Below are positions 1-11,046 of a DNA stretch of 64,000 nucleotides, one piece after another. Origin of the DNA: Aurifilum marmelostoma (Eukaryota > Ascomycota > Sordariomycetes > Diaporthales > Cryphonectriaceae); assembly GCA_027559495.1 (NCBI GenBank), contig JAMXSV010000019.1, forward strand, positions 744,001 through 808,000, read 5' to 3'. A program made the translations under genes and the position numbers. The notes under the pieces were generated by a model that had not been told where the DNA came from, did no database searches, and saw nothing but the letters and a program-made list of their open reading frames with translations. Position 1 is the stretch's first letter, and every line of letters begins with the position of its first letter.

Positions 1-2
1 GC

Positions 3-851
3 ATGGGAACAAAGGCTCCCAGCTTCAGCCCACAGTCCTTAACACATAGGCCGCACAGGGCTTTCTCTGTCGAGGAAATGCTGTCGAGCCCAGCACAGAA
101 ACCCATCGAAAGAGTCATGCAAACGAGTCTCGACAGACGCGACACTTTCCAGCATCATGACCGTCACGGGCTGCCCAAAGTCTCGCACTCGACTCCGAGC
201 GTTGACCCGGCCGCGTTGAGCCTCGTTCGAGTCGAAGAAGTAACAGGGGCATTATTTACCCACAGCATCGAGGAGGAGAGGAACGGCCCGAAGACTGAGC
301 AGGGCCAAGTCGCGGGCTGGGCCCCTCCCCACGGCCCCAGTACTGGCGAAAGAGCTAGGGGAACCACCAACTCCCCAGCACCGACGTCGCCAGGCCGCCA
401 GCAGGTCCCTAGTAGCCGACTGAGGAGCAAGCGACCTTTGCCAAGCGGAGATCCGAGTATCCCTGGACCCATACCGTCCACAGAACAGGATGAAGAGGCC
501 AGGGTTCTCCGCAAGCGCAAGATTGCAAATGACAGCCGGGCTCGGTCCAAGGCTGCCCAGGAGGAGCTCAAGGTCAAATGCCAGGTCGTATCTGACAAGA
601 ACAACGAGCTCCGGGCAAAGTATACGGAGCTCAGGGACGAGCGCATCATGCTGAGGAACGAGGTGCTGCTGCACAATGGGTGCGGGAACAAGGAGATCGA
701 GGAGTACCTGAAGAGCTCGGTTGAGAGGATCGCTTCGAAGGGAACAGCCCTTCCGTATCCAGTTCTGACGACTTCGCCGTCGACTACGACCCACGCTGGT
801 GGATGCACTTTGGTCGACGGTAGACACAACGAACAAGGCTCTGAGGATTGA
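3..851 (+). CDS. bZIP transcription factor (5' end may lie outside window)
   Basis: The product is a 282-residue nuclear DNA-binding protein of the bZIP class. A basic region lies at about residues 167-183 (RKRKIANDSRARSK). It runs into a leucine zipper with heptad positions L189, V196, L203, L210 and L217, followed by HNGCGN and an IEEYL motif typical of fungal ATF/CREB-like proteins. The first 160 residues are low-complexity and rich in Ser, Pro and Thr. The first ATG is at position 3 of the window, so the true start, or an upstream exon, could be outside. The reading frame is uninterrupted to a TGA at 849-851. The next gene, also a regulator, is on the same strand about 1.2 kb downstream. 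The target genes cannot be inferred. The bZIP assignment is firm; the subfamily is not. Confidence 0.8.
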   Translation: MGTKAPSFSPQSLTHRPHRAFSVEEMLSSPAQKPIERVMQTSLDRRDTFQHHDRHGLPKVSHSTPSVDPAALSLVRVEEVTGALFTHSIEEERNGPKTEQGQVAGWAPPHGPSTGERARGTTNSPAPTSPGRQQVPSSRLRSKRPLPSGDPSIPGPIPSTEQDEEARVLRKRKIANDSRARSKAAQEELKVKCQVVSDKNNELRAKYTELRDERIMLRNEVLLHNGCGNKEIEEYLKSSVERIASKGTALPYPVLTTSPSTTTHAGGCTLVDGRHNEQGSED

Positions 852-2016
852 TGACTGTGTTCGAAAGGGGAGACATGAAAGGCAAGAGTTGCCGATACAC
901 GATGCACTGCAACAGAAGTATGAGGCGGAAATGGGAGTTGGAGAGGAGAGTTTTAATGAGCATCGAAATCATGTGATACCCCTTAGAACAAAGAAGCTTG
1001 CAAAATAGGGCCTGGGTGAGGAAGAGGAAACAGGTTTGGGAACGGTAGGCCTCTGGGCATAACAAAAAGACGAGGTTTGGGCAGGTATGTATGTGACTGA
1101 CAAGGATGACAAGTGAGGCAGAGAGGTTGGGCTGGAGATCTGTCTTTGGACAAGAGGGGGAAGGGGGAAAAAAGTGTGCATGTTGCTTGAGCTTTTTGCT
1201 TTTGGGTTTTGGCTGGCCAACGTCACAATTGGGATATTAATTATAGGCAAGAATTATTAGTATGGGAATCGATTCCCATGAGATTGGCTGAGGTACTTGG
1301 AGTTGTCAACTCAAAAGCCTCGCGAGCAATCCACTCTGATCCGTTGCTTGTTTGAGCACGAAAGCAGCTTCTTTTCTTCCTGGATGCTCGTATTTACAAA
1401 GACAGACACTTGTAAGACTTGTGCCTGCGATATGCCAACTGACGTGATTGAATATAAACAGTCGGTCCATCGGAAGGCCCAGCCGAAGAATCTCGATCAA
1501 TAGGGTTCAATATCGCTGACGCCACACTTTAAACTGTTTTTTTTTACTTTTCTCTCTCATGTACCACATGACAATGACGGCGATATATGGGCCTAGCAAG
1601 TATTGGTTGTACTGTAGGATAGCACCGTGTCAAGTGGACATCGCCAACAGGTGAGGAGATCGATCGACCTTTGTCTGGATGCGCGCGATGGAGCCGGGTA
1701 CAATGACGTAAGAACCAAGGGATAAAGGAGGGAGGAGAGGGGCGGGGCTTAAACCAGAATGCTGCTGTGGCTGGTAATTTAACGACAGCCTGTGTTTGCT
1801 TGTTTTGTGTCTTTTTATTTCGCCTTTTTTTTTTGTTTCTGCTTCTAGATCGTACCCACACGTGGCCCCGAACCACCCCCCCCCCCTTTCAACCTCAAAC
1901 ACAAACCATTGGGTCTAGACCTCAACCTTTTCTGCGCGTATTTTATACACAGTACCAAGCATTGCCTGTCAGCCTTCATCGATTGGTATCGGCTCAGCAT
2001 TAGTTTCCGTTCGAGG
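852..2016. other. Intergenic region between two regulator genes
   Basis: I see no convincing gene here; open frames on both strands are short and lack family features. It holds an 18-bp perfect palindrome (listed separately), a C11 run at 1876-1886 and a pyrimidine-rich stretch just before the Zn2Cys6 start codon at 2017, as expected of a fungal promoter and leader. Confidence 0.6.
1262..1279. promoter_or_regulatory. 18-bp perfect palindrome
   Basis: The half-site ATGGGAATC is followed directly by its reverse complement with no spacer. It lies 411 bp after the bZIP stop and 738 bp before the Zn2Cys6 start. A perfect spacerless palindrome of this length is a plausible site for a dimeric DNA-binding protein. 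No function is shown by sequence alone. Confidence 0.4.
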
Positions 2017-5000
2017 ATGACTCCCCCTGGCAGCGCGAGCCACAAGAAGGGCTTCGTACCCATCCTACCCGCACGTGGATACAGCTCTAGTGAGACCAGC
2101 ACGGGTGGCGACCAAGCTCCCGGGAAACCTCCCGGCAAACCGAGCCCTGCAGTCGCCCAGAAGAAACAGAGGACACATGGAGGAGGTCGTTCTGCGTGTG
2201 ATGCTTGTCGAACGAGGAAAACAGCGGTATGTCGTTTCTTTTTTGTCATCTCTTCAGCTTTGCGCCTCAAGAAATCACCTTTGTATGCGTGTAAGCGGAT
2301 CATGTTCTTCAGCACCCTGCCTTTGCGAGATAAATGTTTACAGGTCACATTGGTGGTCGCTGGACTGGCTTCGGCCGCAGAGAGAGGCGGACGGAGAAGA
2401 GGGACCAACAAAGAGATCGAGATCCAGTGATCCATGGTCGTCGAGACCTCTTTAAAGTTTCAGGGTACCACAACTCCTTCCAACCTTGCTGGGCACAAGG
2501 AGAGAGACCAGTCGATTTCCCCCCCCCCCAATGCATGATGCAATGATGGGGATGAGATGATAGATCTGGGGATGAGATCTGAGGAACAAGACCCGGTACC
2601 TGTCGCCGTCTTGGTTATACCCAAAACGTGCTTCATTCACCAGTGTCTGTCCTACAGGGCTTCACGGTGTCATCATTACCCTCCCTACAATTGCTTAGAA
2701 GCCATGGCCCTGCGGGATTTGACCCACTTGCAGACAAATAATGTGCTGATCTCCCTGGTTATGAAGGCATTCATGTCAGTGGGATAGAGCATACGGGGTC
2801 TGCACGCAAACTCCACATCTGCCCTACCTATGCCTCTTCTGCACCGTTTGGCCCTCTCGTTGGCTAGCATAACACCAAGCCTCATGATCTGTCAGATTTG
2901 TCGAAAAGCAGAGACACATATATGGAACTGTCTATATTGTGCAGACCTAATGTAGACTTGTTTTTTTCTTTCTTTCTTCCCCCCCCCCCTCCGGTGTCAT
3001 TCTGCCATTTGTGGGCCTCATAAAAGGACATGATGCGGCGAAGTGGCGAACATCCAAACGAATCAGGCATGCTTCCGAACAACGAACCACCTCCCCCCCC
3101 CCCCCCGGGCTCTCGGAAGTGGGCTTCTCAGGAGCATCTCGACCTTCGCCCAAGGGACCTTGGGACACACACGGGACTGTCCACATTGCTCCCCGTCGAT
3201 CGGATGCTACATTCCTTTGCAGCTCTGATTCGCTGACTAATGTTAATACCACACAGTGCAACGGCGAGCCGCCATGTTCGTCCTGTGTCAGGCGCAAGAC
3301 GAAATGTGTGTTCACCCGGAAGGAGAGCGGTCTCTCGGTGGAGGAGAGGGCCGATCTCGATCGTCTGCGCAAAGAGAGTGAAGAACTTCGCCTGCAATTG
3401 ACAAGCGGGCCCTTCATACCCGTCGACAGCCTCAGTTCGGCTACAGAAGAAGAGGCACTCGCACTCCTCCATTGGATCAGAGCAGCGAGGCCCGTCAAGG
3501 ATGCAGTAATCAACCCTCCCGTTGCCTTTCTTCCACAGAGGAGTTGCAGGAGTCTAGCATCTGACGGTTCCAAGTTCGACTCGCCCCAGAATGTTATCAG
3601 TATAAGGGATATTGAGGTGCCGTCCGGCCGGAGCCTCGAGTTTGAGCTTATGGCTCGGTACCCATTTGCGTACTTGACACCATCGCCTAGCAGCCTGATG
3701 ATGATCAATATTCCTTCTCTAGCTAGTATTCCTCCGAGTGGCAAACCAGATCACAACAGCCAAAGTAGTCCAGTGTGAGTAGAGTTCGCCTGTGGCTAGA
3801 CAACCAGCCAATCATATATCAAGAGCACTCTCGACTCCTGCAAGCAGCAGACAGCGTCTTGACGACTCTAGACTCCCTTTATCTCTTATGTCAGAGCTGG
3901 TTATGAAAAGACTTGCAAGAAAAGCAGATACTGAAGATCTCCAGCCTTACCAACGGACACTCTCCCATCTCGTCATCCCAACGTCAGAAACCCCGACGAC
4001 CAAAGGTCGCCACTGACGATCTCGATGCGCTCTGCGATCCAAGGTTGAGTCAGTTCGAGGTTCACCATTGGCTTCAGACTAAAGTGTCGACTGGATTCGC
4101 AGCCCGGGCCATATCACATTATCTCGTCACAGACCATCCGACGCTGGGTCTCTTTGATGCTGACCTCTTCCTCGGGGATCTCGTGTCCCACAAGACCGAA
4201 TTTTGCTCACCTCTGCTCCTTGGTGCTTTGCTCTCCTTGGCATGCGTACGTGCCCGTCCTTGCCCTTCATTCTTTGAAGACCCCCCACCGGCTACGTGGT
4301 TTCATTTTGCCACCTGAATCTCCAGACTGATTCTACCCCCAGCAAGGTTATACCAAATTCGAGCCCAAGGCGGCCAGCTTGAGCCATGAGTTCTTCTCAG
4401 AGGCAGAGCGGTTATATAGCGAGGAGAAGACGGTCGAGCCACAGTTTGAAACCGCCATCTTGACAGTGGCCGCGCTGCAGCTCATGAGCATGTCTGCGAC
4501 GTGTCACGGGCGCCAGGCCGTCGCACATCAATATCTGCAGTACGGAATACAGCTTGCTGGCGAGAATGGATTGATGGCAGTGCACGAGGGTCAGTCTGCC
4601 CGAAACTGGCTGGACGACCATGTTCTCTGTGTGCGGGCCGCCTCGCACACAGCCTGGGGCACTTTTTGCATGGCAACGTAAGTTCAAGCCATCAATCAAG
4701 TCATTTCCTTCAGCATACTACCTCTCGAATCCTATGAGGGCTTTCTTTTCAGAATATTGGTACCAGTTGATAGTGTCCAAGGACACGAAGGAAGGCTCTT
4801 CGGCTAACAATATCGCGGCTTCTGCCTTGCAGGCTCCGTGGGATGAACTACCACAGATCTTACGTCGACATACAGCCATGGCTCCCCATCCCAGGCACTG
4901 CCATCGAGCTCCAGAATGCCGAGCCTGTCCCTTTCCACCTGCCCGGATACATGGGCCAGACCTTTACTCAATTGTGCAGGCTTGTGCCTGTGATCCGCGA

Positions 5001-6024
5001 GATTCTGGGTCAGTACTACGACAGCGGCGATCGCATAGCGCCCACCATCCGAACCTCTGCGGATTTTGTCGAGGGAATCTATAACAGGCTGTTGGCGTGG
5101 TCAGACTCTCTGCCGCTGACGATGTCCCGGGTCCAAGACATGCCTCACCACGCTGCAGTGCTCCAGTAAGCCGCACCTGCTTTTCTGCACCGTTTCACGA
5201 ATCATGGACTGCAAGGAAAGAAGAAAAAGAAATGAAAGGAGAGGGAAAATAAAAGAAAGAAAGAAAAAAAAGAAAGCTGACGCCATATATCCTGTAGTGT
5301 GTGCCTGCATACGGCCATCTCTGATCTCTTCCGGCCATTGCTCTACCAGAATCTAGACCGGCCGTTGAGAATAGGTCGATGCACTGCGGAAATTCGGACG
5401 CCAGAAGACGTATATGAGGCATCCATCAACCAGCTCAAGCACCTCATCCTCATATTCCGAACCCAATACGTGGACTGCTCCACCACGGGCCTCGCGTGGA
5501 GCAACGCGCTGCTTTACGTCGCGAATGCCTGCGTGCCTCTACGCCTACGCCAGTCCAAAGCCACAGACCCGGAGGAGCAAGGTGAAATAACAAACAAGAA
5601 GACCAGAGACCAGGCTCGTCGGGCCTGGTTCCTGGTCTGCATCGACGGCTACAGGAACCTGGCCCAAAACTTCCTTTTCGTCGAAGAGATCCTCGAGGGC
5701 CTGCTCAGCATGGGCATCATGAGGGGCGTGGTCACCGCGGCAGAGGCGCAGGCCCTCATGGAAGCAGCGAAGGCCGACACGCCGCGCTCGTCTCACATTC
5801 AAGCTCACCTTCGCCAGTCCAGCCACGTCTCCTCTACAGCAAGCGGTGCCGGCAACCCGCTGTTTGAACGGTTCGGAGAGGGCAACTCCTTTATCGTCGA
5901 CCTTAATATTGCGGCAATGCACCCGGACGCTGCGTCGATCACAGCTACGACGCAGAATCTCAGAAATCTACATTTGCCCGGCAGTGGTGATCGGCAGCGT
6001 GATAGTGATAGCTTGTCTCTGTGA
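2017..6024 (+). CDS. Zn2Cys6 transcription factor with fungal-specific regulatory domain
   Basis: This is a nuclear Zn2Cys6 activator or repressor of 807 residues. My exon model is 2017-2226, 3257-3774, 3945-4245, 4343-4677, 4833-5165 and 5298-6024; all junctions are GT-AG and keep one frame (2424 nt). The zinc cluster spans C61, C64, C71, C77, C80 and C87, with CDAC-RTRK before the first intron and CNGEPPC-SSC after it. The linker carries a short coiled-coil-like segment (ADLDRLRKESEELRLQL). The middle region (VLCVRAASHTAWGTF and following) matches the fungal-specific transcription factor domain of the NirA-like type. The start at 2017 gives the family-typical basic leader before the cluster. 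Intron 1 is 1030 nt, about ten times longer than the others in this gene. The third exon's acceptor (3944) was chosen by frame and is the least certain junction. The target pathway is unknown; the neighbouring MFS gene is one candidate. Confidence 0.85.
2227..3256 (+). other. Unusually long first intron of the Zn2Cys6 gene
   Basis: The donor GTATGT directly follows codon 70, and the acceptor ACACAG precedes the third zinc-cluster cysteine. The intron contains three long C runs (C11 at 2519-2529, C11 at 2979-2989, C14 at 3093-3106). Its last 250 nt are open in frame with exon 2, so an internal transcription start could make a protein lacking the first two cysteines. No transposon ends or recognisable insert are visible. 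Confidence 0.7.
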
Positions 6025-8199
6025 GGTCCCGGAACAGGGTCCGAAGAACAAGTATGCAGTGATGGACCGAACATGTTCGAGGTCTCTTGGGAAGCACATA
6101 CGCAAGTTTCGGGTTCAACTTTATGACTACCTGCTGTGTTATGATAATAAACAGCAAACCACAGCCTTGCAAGCAAAAGTGGGGGGCTCAAAAATTCGAG
6201 TATAACGCAGAGATAGACTGACAATGCGTTTGTTTTGAGTGGTCATAACATGACATTGCCAAATTAGCAGACTGTGAAGGCAGCCTTTAGGAATGATAAT
6301 GACTCATGATAAAGAAATCTCAATTTGGCTTATTTGACACACGCTTTGATTTGGTATTGGAGTTGGTTCTCCGACAGCTGTGGTGGCGCGAGACCATATG
6401 AAAAGCGGACTAAGTTCGCTTTTCTTACTGCCATGGAGGCGCGAAGCGGGCTCTAACGAAGGTTTCGCCCACAAGTTGCCCTAATTTCAGGCAACCACAA
6501 CGGAGTCCCTTTAGAAGTCCTGAGTACGTTGATGACCCTGTGCTGGGATTGTACTGAGCACTTACTCGTCACGATGGGGAGGGTTGACTGATGAAGGACA
6601 ATCGCATCATGCCACGGTGTATCTGAGGTGACGTGACCTGCGAGTGTTACAGGATGGAGGACCTCAAGGTTTCTATTCATTATAATGTGATTCCTGGACT
6701 TGCGCCTTATGAGATTCTATATGGAATAATGTGAGGGCCGGTTCATGGTTTGTAAGGACAAGCAACATATCTACACCACCAGGGGAATACTTGCTATTAG
6801 GTCTGGATGATTTCCAATGATCGTCAATGTGGTTCAAGCTGTCGAGTTTTGTATGTCGGGTGCATCTATAGCATGTCGCACGCTTCGAGCTCCCAATCGA
6901 TACGAAAACGCACCAGGACTCAGGTTGATGAATTGGCCCCTGATGTAATTTAAGCCTCACATGCGCAGAAGTACTTCCTCATCTGTCCCTTAGGTTTGTG
7001 AACCCGTAACCTGTCTTACTCGGGAATATGGAGACTTATTCTCTGGCTTTCTAGAACAGTATTCTCGGAAGAAAGGTGATCAAGTCATATCGTTCCAGAA
7101 ACATAGCCACGCTTCTTTCCAGTATCACTTGTGCCACGTAGAGATGGGACGTTGCATAATCACGCTGTGAATTAGTGGGTGGAACGGGTTCAGCTTCTTA
7201 CCAGATGCTACATAATTAAGGCACGTAACAAGTGAGCGCCACAGAAGCGGGTGAGCAAAAGGAGATTCTGCTCAGAGAGATCTCCACCGAAAGGCACAAT
7301 GTCCACAGATTAATTGCTTGTCCCGACAGCGTGTGACCCAGTCAGCCTAGCACAAGCACACAACCTCATCACTTCTGTGCTCATGGCGGATTCCGAACCG
7401 ACGCCGCACAAGTCTCAGGTCGAATCAGCCTTTGCCAGAGATCTGCGCCTGATTTGCCGTCTAGATCCAGCTAGCCAGAGCACCGGTGAAAGAAATTTAT
7501 GCAGAACAAGAGAAGAGAAAGCGCAATGGTAGCATTTACCGTCAGCTGATGAACGCCACACATCTCCACTCAATGTGGCCCAGCGTTCCATTGAGATCTT
7601 CAACCAGGCGCCCCGTGCCTCTGCACGAGAAGAAACGCCGAATACGAGACTCCGGGTTAATTATTGCATCCAATAGCAACGTGGGAACTGCTGAGGCCAT
7701 AGCTATAGTATAACCATTAAAGCCCCCCGACGGGAACTGTGGCGTCTGGAGAATGCCGTCGAGCAGCAGCAGAGAGGGTAAGCAATATGTTGCTCGGTCT
7801 AGGACGCGGCACACGCCCCCCTCACAGATCTACGTGCTGCTGTTGTACAAAGGCTGTCCTGTGATGCCCAGTAGGGCGGCACTCCTACCCGAACGCGGTC
7901 AGAGAGGCCCCCACGTGCGTGCCGCAAAACCTGTCGAGACGAGCTCTTGAATTCGTCCTCCAGCCACAAAGGCCAGGATAAGTTGTTTCGGCATGCAGTA
8001 CACAAGACAGATGGCTTGTCCTGAGGTCGGCGATGACCGCGGCCTTGTTCTGTCTGTCTACTATATTATTATTCTTTTCTACTCATCCCGCTTTCCCAAC
8101 ATGGACTGAGAACAACTCTGTAATATAATTAGCTTCTACAGTTTCATGACTTGTTGTTTTCTACCATCTATTATTCTTATCTGCGCAAATAAGTTCAGA
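6025..8199. other. Intergenic region, 2.2 kb, no supported gene
   Basis: Open frames are short and scattered on both strands, without family motifs. The stretch at about 7300-8000 has several overlapping frames of 60-90 codons with mixed composition and could be a decayed gene, but I cannot assign it. No terminal repeats or tRNA were seen. Confidence 0.5.
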
Positions 8200-9708
8200 A
8201 TGCACCAAGGCACCACTCCAGAAATTGAACGAGCATCAAGAGACAACCATCAAGCTAAAAATGACCACGATGTGAGTATCTCGGACCGCTCGACAACAAC
8301 GGACGTCGAGGCGGGCACCCACTTGGCTGCACCGCCATCATGCAGCGACCCACTGCGCTGGTCTACCCGCAAGAAGATCTCCATCGTCCTCAACATCGCC
8401 CTCCTCTCCGCCGCGGGCCAGATGGCGTCATCCATGGTCGCACCGTCTGTGAGCCAGATCACCTCAGAGTTCAAGACAGACAGCCTCCTCCTTGCCGTGT
8501 TCATCGTCTCGGTGTTTCTGGTCGGCATGGCGGCAGGGCTCCTCCTCATGTCTGGGATCTCAGAGGTCTACGGACGCGTCGTTGTCATTCACGCCACGAA
8601 TGCCCTGTTCGTGGCATGTGCCTGTGCTGTGGCAGCTTCACGGTCGCTCGGGCAGGTCATTGGCTTTCGTTTCCTGCAGGGGGTCGCGGCAGCTGCTCCA
8701 CCGGCCGTCGGAGGTGGTGTCATCGGCGACATGTTCCTTCCCAAGGACAGAGGCCGGGCGACGAGTATTTATGGGCTGGGCCTGCTGCTCGGGCCGATGA
8801 TTGGGCCTGTGGCGGGCGCGTACATCACCCAGGGCGCCGGGTGGAGGTGGAACTGCTGGGTTATTGCGATCGTAGGTGCCGTCATGTCCCTGGTGACAGT
8901 GCTGGTCCTGAGAGAGACATATGGGCCCCTGGTCAGGGATCGATGTGAGAAGCACACACAGAACCAAGCCGCAAAAGCCGACGGGCACGTCGCTGCAACA
9001 CCGCAAGGGCGGAAAAGCGTTATGAGGCTGGCGACGCTGGCTGGTTCCGTCGTTCGGCCTCTCAAGTTGCTGCTGACCTCTCCCCTGGTTTTCCTGCCCG
9101 CTCTGGGGCTCTCGATCATTTTTGGGATTATGTTCCTGGTGCTGTCAACGATGGCGACGGTTTATCAACTGGTCTACGGCTGGTCGACAGGCGACTCTGG
9201 GCTGCCATACCTAGGGCTGGGCGTCGGCCTTCTCCTAGGACTGTGCATCTACTCCATCACAGCCGACAGAGGCTACAGAAAGTTGACAAAGACGATTACG
9301 GCCCCAACACCCGAGATGAGGCTCGCTCCCATCACACTGGGGTCACCCCTGGCAGCCTTTGGTCTCATCATCTACGGCTGGGCTCTCGAGAAGCAGTTGC
9401 ACTGGATCGTCCCCATCGTCGGCTGTCTCATCTTCTCCCAGGGAATGGTCTTCTTCATCATGCCCGTCACCACCTATCTCATCGATGTCTTTCATGCAGA
9501 GGCTGCGGGCCCAGTGGGCGCCGCGTCGGTCTTGAGGTGCCTCGCTGGTGGGTTGCTGCCTCTGTGCGCAGATAGCATGTATACAAGGTTGGGTTATGGT
9601 TGGGGCAACACTACTCTGGCTTTCATTGCCATTCTGTTCACACCTTTTCCCTATTTATTCTACAAGAATGGGAAGAGGCTGAGAGACAGGTCGGGTGTGG
9701 GACGTTGA
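8200..9708 (+). CDS. MFS drug:H+ antiporter (DHA1 type)
   Basis: This is a plasma-membrane transporter of the major facilitator superfamily, probably exporting a small organic compound by proton antiport. The intronless frame encodes 502 residues from the ATG at 8200. An in-frame ATG at 8146 would add 18 residues, but the later start leaves the polar N-terminal tail usual for the family. About 60 polar residues precede twelve predicted hydrophobic segments. Seen motifs are the loop 2-3 signature (GISEVYGRVVV) and antiporter motif C in helix 5 (LGPMIGPVAG). The central loop is charged (near RDRCEKHTQNQ), and the C-terminal tail is short and basic. The substrate cannot be told from sequence. 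The nearest regulator is the Zn2Cys6 gene 2.2 kb upstream on the same strand. Confidence 0.85.
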   Translation: MHQGTTPEIERASRDNHQAKNDHDVSISDRSTTTDVEAGTHLAAPPSCSDPLRWSTRKKISIVLNIALLSAAGQMASSMVAPSVSQITSEFKTDSLLLAVFIVSVFLVGMAAGLLLMSGISEVYGRVVVIHATNALFVACACAVAASRSLGQVIGFRFLQGVAAAAPPAVGGGVIGDMFLPKDRGRATSIYGLGLLLGPMIGPVAGAYITQGAGWRWNCWVIAIVGAVMSLVTVLVLRETYGPLVRDRCEKHTQNQAAKADGHVAATPQGRKSVMRLATLAGSVVRPLKLLLTSPLVFLPALGLSIIFGIMFLVLSTMATVYQLVYGWSTGDSGLPYLGLGVGLLLGLCIYSITADRGYRKLTKTITAPTPEMRLAPITLGSPLAAFGLIIYGWALEKQLHWIVPIVGCLIFSQGMVFFIMPVTTYLIDVFHAEAAGPVGAASVLRCLAGGLLPLCADSMYTRLGYGWGNTTLAFIAILFTPFPYLFYKNGKRLRDRSGVGR

Positions 9709-10128
9709 CAAATGGTGATGGAAACTGTGATTGACTCCCAGTATATACTTGGTCTCAGGTTCACAGAAATGTAGATACGACGCAGCCCTGGAGGTTTGCA
9801 ATATAGGTCACAGTGATTTGAGGTTACTCACTGTGATACCACGGGTCCTTTTCAGAAGGTGGAACTTATAAAGAAAAAAGAACCAATTTTTACCGTGAGG
9901 ATCAAACAATTTCCAGAGAGTGGACATGATTCAGAGCTTGCGTGGTCCAACTTCTATGTGGACTTCCAAGGTCCACCTCTATTTCGAGAAACCTCTAGTC
10001 TCCGCTGAGCTTGAGCATATTGAAACCAACTTCCAACCCATCAATTCACCTGTTGAATATGCCAATGTCATTACATTCCAGAGTTCGCTCCTTTCTGACC
10101 ATCTACGCATACTGCCAAATAGCTCAAT
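9709..10128. other. Intergenic region upstream of the Hce2-like gene
   Basis: No gene is supported. The segment 10131-10162 resembles an intron end (a GCTAAC branch-like motif, then a pyrimidine tract and CTCAG), but no upstream exon with a credible start in the right phase could be built. Confidence 0.45.
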
Positions 10129-11046
10129 ATGTAGTTAGCTAACTATATCTTCATCTTCTCAGTTCTGGCCGTCCATCTTGCGGCCCAACCCATCCCTTTC
10201 GACACCAAGGACAATGCGAACGAACACCATTCACTTCAAGAAGCGACTGTAATTGAAGAGCCCCTGAGAGTATGTACACAAATCGAGATAGACGACCTAG
10301 CAAGGATGCTCATAGAAGACGGTGACTGGACCAACATGGGATGCTGCGTTCCACTCCTTGACCCCGTGCCCAGGGGAAATCTAGAGGTTTGGAACGACTT
10401 CCACCCTCAACCAACTCCTGTGGCTTACTGTGCCGAGACGAAGCCTCTCACTGTGTACGTGCGGGACCAGATATGGTGGCCCTCTGCAACACAAAGCCCT
10501 TTCTTGGAATCGCACAAGCTCTTGCCTCGCGATCCCTACAATACATCCTGAAGCACTGAAACACTTTCTCTCAGCCCTAGAGGAACACACTTCTAACTTC
10601 CACCATGGCTTTAGCATGAACCCGACCACCGCACCAAGCTTCAGCGACTGCTTGCACGGCGCCGCCACCATGAACCAGACGGGCGCATATGGCTACTTTG
10701 AGATCAATCCCAACGCCACCGCCGCAGACGAGTACGTGATGCTCTTCAACTACGGACGCTGCGGACTCTTGGCCATGCCATTCAGTCACAATGTTAGCAC
10801 GAGGTGAGTGCAACCCAATGCTGCCCGTCGTGACTCGGTATGTGCTCCAGTCGGGTATGAAGGAGGAGCTGGCTAACTCGTGCTTTTCTCCTTGTAACTA
10901 AACACAGGATCGGCAACGAAGATATTGCGCGCCTCCTCAGCACGTATGTGGACCACTATGCAGGTCAGGGTGAGCTCTACGGAATTATGGGATGTTCCAA
11001 TAACTCGCTTATGAACTGGGCGATCTTGGACGTGAACCAAATCTGA
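10129..11046 (+). pseudogene. Hce2/Ecp2-like small secreted protein, start codon followed by stop
   Basis: This is a small secreted cysteine-containing protein resembling the Hce2 (Ecp2 effector) domain. Exons are up to 10454, 10615-10803 and 10908-11046. Intron 1 has a GTACGT donor, a TTCTAAC branch site and a TTTAG acceptor; intron 2 has GTGAGT, CTAAC and ACACAG. Domain landmarks in order are YCAET, then APSFSDC, then YGRCG, then a closing IGNEDIARL...GCSNN...NWAI pattern, which fits Hce2. A hydrophobic, signal-peptide-like segment starts at about 10135. The only in-frame ATG before it (10129) is followed at once by TAG, so the frame is broken at codon 2. From that ATG the frame would total 654 nt. 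A C-to-T transition of the RIP or deamination kind could explain it; so could an error or an unrecognised 5' exon. Hce2 proteins occur in plant-associated and other fungi, and some cause host necrosis; no activity is shown here. Confidence 0.5.

Noticed and set aside
7314..8005. Possible decayed Zn2Cys6 gene (PPRACRKTCRDEL in one frame)
   Set aside because: The cysteine spacing is wrong, the neighbouring frames are broken by stops, and no further domain follows.
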